Shown here: positions 60,460 through 64,000 of the stretch, one piece after another
Layout: each line of letters opens with the position of its first letter
Position numbering within the stretch: position 1 is the first letter of the stretch
NCBI GenBank assembly: GCA_900540985.1
Contig: UQIC01000001.1
Coordinates: forward strand, 62,001-126,000
Length of the DNA stretch: 64,000 bases
Direction of reading: 5' to 3'
Source: an uncultured Collinsella sp.
Lineage (GTDB): Bacteria; Actinomycetota; Coriobacteriia; Coriobacteriales; Coriobacteriaceae
The notes under the pieces: model-generated
Told to the model about the DNA's origin: nothing
Database searches by the model: none
Seen by the model: the letters and a program-made list of their open reading frames with translations, nothing else
Translations under genes and position numbers: made by a program

Positions 60460-62368
60460 CGGGGCCCTCCTCGAAGAGATAGCTACGACCATGAGAAACC
60501 ATGTCTAGCTGGAATGTTAGATAATCGGCTATTGCCTTCTCGAAATCCTCTTCGGTAGGTATCTCGTCGTTGAAGTAATAGAAGCTGTGCAGCCACTCGT
60601 CATCTGGCTTGACGGTCGAGCTGACGCAGAATTTCGATGGGGCGTCTTCGCGGCCGTTCCAAACGTCAAGAAGATGCTGCTTTCTGTCCTTTGCAGAGTC
60701 GCCTTCGACCAGGCCGACGTGCGCCCTTACCTCATAGCCATCATCCCTAAAGTCGATGAAACGGCATTCCTTTTCAGGGTCATGTGGTTCGCCGGCGGTG
60801 AACACGGCTATGACGGGATTCGTTCCGACCCCATAGAATGTATCGGTGTTGCACGTAATAACGCCTTCGAGGGTGTGATGCTTGAGGATGGAGACCTTGA
60901 ACTCCTTCTCGGCTTTGCTTTTTCCGGTCATGGATGATTGCGGAACGATGACCGCCGCTCTCGCACCTATTGTGAGAGAGTCGAGAAGACGTTCCACAAA
61001 AGATAGCTCGTATTGGCTTGGATCCGCTTTGGTTCCTTGGCTGTATGGAGGATTCATCAGCCCGACCGTTGCCCCTTTGAGCTGTATCTGGGCCGGGTTT
61101 TGCTTGAGGAAATCGCAGCATTCGAGGTTACTGTTTCCGTCTCGCCTAAGAATCATGTTTGCAGCCGCGACTGCAAACATGTTGCTTTGGAGCTCGATGC
61201 CGTGAAGGCGCTTTTTCTTAATGTCTTTGCGTTGCTGCTCGCTGGTTGCAGAAGAAAGCATGCGATGCATGGCGGCGATGAGAAATCCCGCCGTTCCGCA
61301 TGTTGGGTCAAGCACCGTATCTGTAGGCTTAACATCAACGAGCTCACACATAAGGTCGCAGATGTGCTTTGGCGTGAGTACGATGCCGAGCGTTTGGCCG
61401 TCCCCGCCGGAATAGCTCATAAACTCGCCGTAAAAGCGACCTATGAAGTCTTCAGAAGTCTGCTGGTACTTGATGCTTTTGAAAACGTGTTCGTTAAGGA
61501 AGTTCGTGTAGTAGTGTAACGGGGTCATCCCTAGGGTGTCATTGACCTCGTTTAAGCGAAAGCTTGTTTGAACAATGCCGAACTCAGCAAGAAGCTTGTT
61601 TTTCTTCACATCTGGCCCGACGTTGGAGCGCGTGAGTCTTCCACGAATGGCGTTCATTAGCTTATCGCCGTCGCGCATGCCTTCGGTCTGGTCCCCGGTA
61701 AGGGAATCGATTGAGAATCCGCCGTATTCGATTTCATCCAAAGCTAGAAGAATCCCCGCTACCACAAGAGCCTTGTCTTGGTCCTTGATGGAGCCGTAGG
61801 TGCGAAGATATTCGTGAAGCTCTGCCGCATCCTTGAGAATTTGTTCGGTGGTCTTCTCGACGTCGGTTGGTTCGTCAAGAACATACCGTGTGTAGTATTC
61901 AACGATGTTGCTCGGTGAGAGCCAAGTGAACGATTCGAGGTCTGGGAGCCTCTTGTAGCCTTCTCGGTCATTCACGAACACGGGAGATATGGTGTGATGC
62001 TTGGAGTCCCCTGAAACCCCAACGGCGAAGACCTCAGTGAAAGGGCTCTTCTTTGCGATGTGCGAGGCGTAGTGATAGGCACCGTTGACGGCATAATCGG
62101 TAACGGCCTCGGTACTCATGTCGAGGATGTCAGAATCTGTTAGCTTTTCATGTCGGCTCTGGCTCGCCTTATCTTCGATGACAAGAACAAAGCGGCCAAT
62201 TTTCGAAACGTATTCAGGATAGCCAGCGTTTCCCGTTCCGCGCTTGGATGCGTCCTTGAGGGCGTTGTCGATTTCTTTGATGCTGCTCCCCTGTGATGTG
62301 AACTCAATATCACATTCGGTGAGCCTGTCGGCAACCCAAAGGTCGAGTGCGGCTTCTTTCCTGGCCAT
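60443..62368 (-). CDS. N6-adenine methylase with N-terminal nuclease-like domain, 641 aa
   Basis: Methylase motifs: DPTCGTAGFLIAAMHR (about residue 351) and NPPYS (about 438), as in HsdM/type IIG enzymes. The first about 110 residues look like a PD-(D/E)xK nuclease domain (PEYV at 51-54, IEDKA at 64-68). With no separate hsdR gene here, it fits a BcgI-like layout: one restriction-methylation polypeptide plus one S subunit. ATG 62368 follows AAAGGATTTCAC. Mixed codon use supports transfer. Confidence 0.85.
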   Translation of the reverse strand: MARKEAALDLWVADRLTECDIEFTSQGSSIKEIDNALKDASKRGTGNAGYPEYVSKIGRFVLVIEDKASQSRHEKLTDSDILDMSTEAVTDYAVNGAYHYASHIAKKSPFTEVFAVGVSGDSKHHTISPVFVNDREGYKRLPDLESFTWLSPSNIVEYYTRYVLDEPTDVEKTTEQILKDAAELHEYLRTYGSIKDQDKALVVAGILLALDEIEYGGFSIDSLTGDQTEGMRDGDKLMNAIRGRLTRSNVGPDVKKNKLLAEFGIVQTSFRLNEVNDTLGMTPLHYYTNFLNEHVFKSIKYQQTSEDFIGRFYGEFMSYSGGDGQTLGIVLTPKHICDLMCELVDVKPTDTVLDPTCGTAGFLIAAMHRMLSSATSEQQRKDIKKKRLHGIELQSNMFAVAAANMILRRDGNSNLECCDFLKQNPAQIQLKGATVGLMNPPYSQGTKADPSQYELSFVERLLDSLTIGARAAVIVPQSSMTGKSKAEKEFKVSILKHHTLEGVITCNTDTFYGVGTNPVIAVFTAGEPHDPEKECRFIDFRDDGYEVRAHVGLVEGDSAKDRKQHLLDVWNGREDAPSKFCVSSTVKPDDEWLHSFYYFNDEIPTEEDFEKAIADYLTFQLDMVSHGRSYLFEEGPDARFE

Positions 62369-62504
62369 GTGAAATCCTTTGATAACGAGCTGGTGCGAAT
62401 TGAATCGCGACAAAGATATCCAACAGTTTAACCTCCGGCTATAGAGCAAAGGAAAACTACTTCCAATCGGAATTATCGAACGGTAGCGATTCGAGGTTGT
62501 CACG

Positions 62505-62960
62505 TAGCAATCGGCCTTGCGGCCGATGGGTCCCGCTTATGGGCGGGACCCCCGCGACGCGCGGCGTCGCTCTCGCTGCGGCTCCCTGGCAACGCTCCCC
62601 AGGGTCGCGTTTCGTCCGCCTCCGCTCACGCCGGCCCAGCCCGCCGAACGGCTGCGCTCGATGGCTTCCAGAAGTCGCCATCGCTCCGCCGTGGTCGCCG
62701 GGCTGGGCCTCTCGCGCCGGGTCGCCGAGCGCCGTCGTGCGACGCTCCCTAGGGTCGCGTCTCCTCGGCGTCGGTTCAACCGGCGCTCACCTGCCCGGGC
62801 TCGCGTTGCCTTGGGCAACCGGCTCGCTCCGTGCAGGCAAGATATGGATTCCGTTGCACGGAATCATCTTGCCCGCCTGCGGCGGGACGGCGAACCGCTC
62901 CGAGGTCGCTCTCACCGAAGTGCAAAAGAAGGGGCCGGGACGCCTGTTGCGTCCCGGCCC
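62505..62960. other. GC-rich region of consecutive palindromes
   Basis: No supported gene. Successive inverted repeats include CGGCC...GGCCG, GTCCCGC...GCGGGAC, GCGACG...CGTCGC, GCCCAGCCCG...CGGGCTGGGC, CGATGGC...GCCATCG and GCAAGAT...ATCTTGC (about 62840-62874). It lies between the methylase start and the relaxase stop, so it could hold terminators or a transfer origin. Long plus-strand frames here are a GC artefact. Confidence 0.5.
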
Positions 62961-62966
62961 AAATGC

Positions 62967-63905
62967 TCAGTCGTCTCGGCCGTTCTGGTTCTCCAGCGCC
63001 CTGCGCTCAAGCTCCCAGAACGCCCGCATCGCCGTCGCTATCCCGCGCAGCGTGAAGCGGACGGCGACGCCAGTCGAGCGGTCGACGGCAAAGCCGAGCC
63101 TTCCGCCGTTGACCTTCCTCATGCCCCCGAGAGACTTCGAGGGGAAGCGGTACTGGAGGCTCCCGCCCTTCGACCTGGCGAGCTCGATGCCGTCCCGCTT
63201 GAGCCGCCGCTCAAGCTCGCCCATCCGGTCGGGGCAGTCGCGCATGCGCCCGACCTCCTCGATTCGGCGGGCGACCGCGACGCGGATGCGGGCGTTCTCC
63301 GAGCGCTCGGCCTGCCCCTTTCGGGCCATGTCGCGCTCTTCCGTGCCGGGTTGCCTCGCGTGGACGCGCGAGTTGGCCTTGCCGCGCTCAAGCTGCCTGA
63401 GGCCGTACCTTTCGTCCAGGGCACGAACGGTCTTCACCCGCGCCTTTGCCGCCTTTCGCGCGGGGCCCTCGTCGAGCCTCCGCCCGGTCTCAAGGTCACT
63501 GCGGTTGATGCCGAGGTGCACGGCGTAGCGGTCGGTGGCGTCCGCGCGGCAGCGCTCGCGGTGCAGCACCATCACGACTTCCTGGTTGGGGTAGCGCTCG
63601 GCCACGTACTCCCTCGCATAGCGCATGCACAGCTCCGGCGTCATCTTCCCGCCGTTGAGGTCGCACTCGTCTGGGAGGAACCCGAGTATCTGATGCTGCA
63701 TGTAGGTACACTTGGCACCGGCCTTGCCGGGCCTGTCGTGACCCATGGCCGCCCTCGTGTCTGCCATCTCCTGAAACCAGCGGTCATCGTCGATGATGTT
63801 CTGCGTGCCGTGGGCGAGCGCCTTGTCGCGGTCCCAGGAGAGGTAATCCCTGAGTCTCGCGAGGTGCTTCTCGCTGCAGACGCTCGTCTGCTTTATCGCC
63901 GTCAT
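62967..63905 (-). CDS. Relaxase/mobilisation protein, 312 aa
   Basis: Relaxase-type signature: NQEVVMVLHRERCRADATDR then YAVHLGINRSDLETGRRLDE, the histidine-containing motif III region of VirD2/MobA-like relaxases. The C-terminal half is Arg-rich and probably DNA-contacting. GGAGGCGACC precedes ATG 63905. This is the expected nicking enzyme of an integrative mobilisable element. The catalytic tyrosine cannot be fixed from sequence alone. Confidence 0.75.
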   Translation of the reverse strand: MTAIKQTSVCSEKHLARLRDYLSWDRDKALAHGTQNIIDDDRWFQEMADTRAAMGHDRPGKAGAKCTYMQHQILGFLPDECDLNGGKMTPELCMRYAREYVAERYPNQEVVMVLHRERCRADATDRYAVHLGINRSDLETGRRLDEGPARKAAKARVKTVRALDERYGLRQLERGKANSRVHARQPGTEERDMARKGQAERSENARIRVAVARRIEEVGRMRDCPDRMGELERRLKRDGIELARSKGGSLQYRFPSKSLGGMRKVNGGRLGFAVDRSTGVAVRFTLRGIATAMRAFWELERRALENQNGRDD

Positions 63906-63915
63906 GGTCGCCTCC

Positions 63916-64000
63916 CTAGTCGAGCGAGAGCCCGCTGAATTTGCCGTCCGGCTTGCTCCCGTTCTTCTTCTCCGGCTCGGGCCACTTTGGGCACCAGGTC
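63916..64000 (-). CDS. 3' end of an upstream gene, partial, 28 codons
   Basis: The frame with very high GC at third positions (about 25 of 27) ends WPEPEKKNGSKPDGKFSGLS then LD and TAG at 63916-63918, 10 bases before the relaxase start. Being upstream of a relaxase, it may be a relaxosome accessory gene, but too little is visible to name it. Confidence 0.5.
   Translation of the reverse strand, partial: TWCPKWPEPEKKNGSKPDGKFSGLSLD

Noticed and set aside
62517..63938. 473-codon plus-strand frame over the relaxase
   Set aside because: Shadow of the minus-strand relaxase and of GC-rich palindromes; Arg-rich translation without recognisable domain.
1..64000. CRISPR array or cas genes
   Set aside because: No set of regularly spaced direct repeats with unique spacers; the tandem 23-bp units at 17455 have no spacers.
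1..64000. Insertion sequence with transposase
   Set aside because: No transposase frame was recognised; repeats are short palindromic intergenic elements only.

Overview
The window looks like a chromosome segment of a Coriobacteriia gut bacterium, most likely Collinsella. The basis is high GC with strongly GC-biased third positions in the core genes, an HspR-type heat-shock operon, NadABC with NiaR, a mannose-family PTS, hyp genes for NiFe hydrogenase, and many short palindromic intergenic repeats. The genus is an inference; no rRNA gene is present.

Layout. 1-2804 (minus): SPFH protein, zinc-ribbon membrane protein and a frameshifted DUF4428 protein. 3182-8967: LuxR-type membrane regulator, pyrE, a Fic protein with an operator array, a glucose-type PTS IIA and a lipoprotein. 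9446-16055 (minus): HAD phosphatase and the hydrogenase maturation run hypE, hypD, hypC, hypF, nikR plus an 82-aa protein. 16142-26601: an accessory block with an AAA_14/DUF4143 ATPase, an XRE regulator and a tight eight-gene operon (Hsp70-like, J-like/TPR, GrpE-like, FtsK/SpoIIIE ATPase, coiled-coil membrane protein, 87-aa helical protein, peptidoglycan amidase, zinc-ribbon/YARHG protein). 26790-34388: thioredoxin, an unknown protein, an Agr-like two-component system, nadA-nadB-nadC-niaR behind a perfect 19-bp-arm palindrome, and a ferredoxin. 35046-46268: dnaK-grpE-dnaJ-hspR, an aconitase-family protein, a small membrane protein and clpB; dnaK and clpB share a 27-bp upstream box. 46401-55161: small acidic protein, a second AAA_14 ATPase, two membrane proteins, TetR, a large FeS flavoprotein and hypA. 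55540-58822: mannose-family PTS IIAB-IIC-IID and a DUF956 protein. 58958-64000: tRNA-Arg(CCT) followed by a putative mobile region with a restriction-modification system whose specificity gene is split by a (CT)n tract, and a relaxase gene.

The most unusual system is the 18.0-26.6 kb operon. It duplicates the Hsp70/J/GrpE set in divergent form and couples it to a DNA- or protein-pumping ATPase, a secreted or anchored amidase and a membrane YARHG protein. It could be an undescribed envelope-spanning secretion or translocation machine with dedicated chaperones; the function is inference only. The second is the probably phase-variable BcgI-like restriction system. The third is a family of about 215-260-bp structured intergenic elements, three copies, lying directly at or just after stop codons with visible compensatory base changes in their stems.
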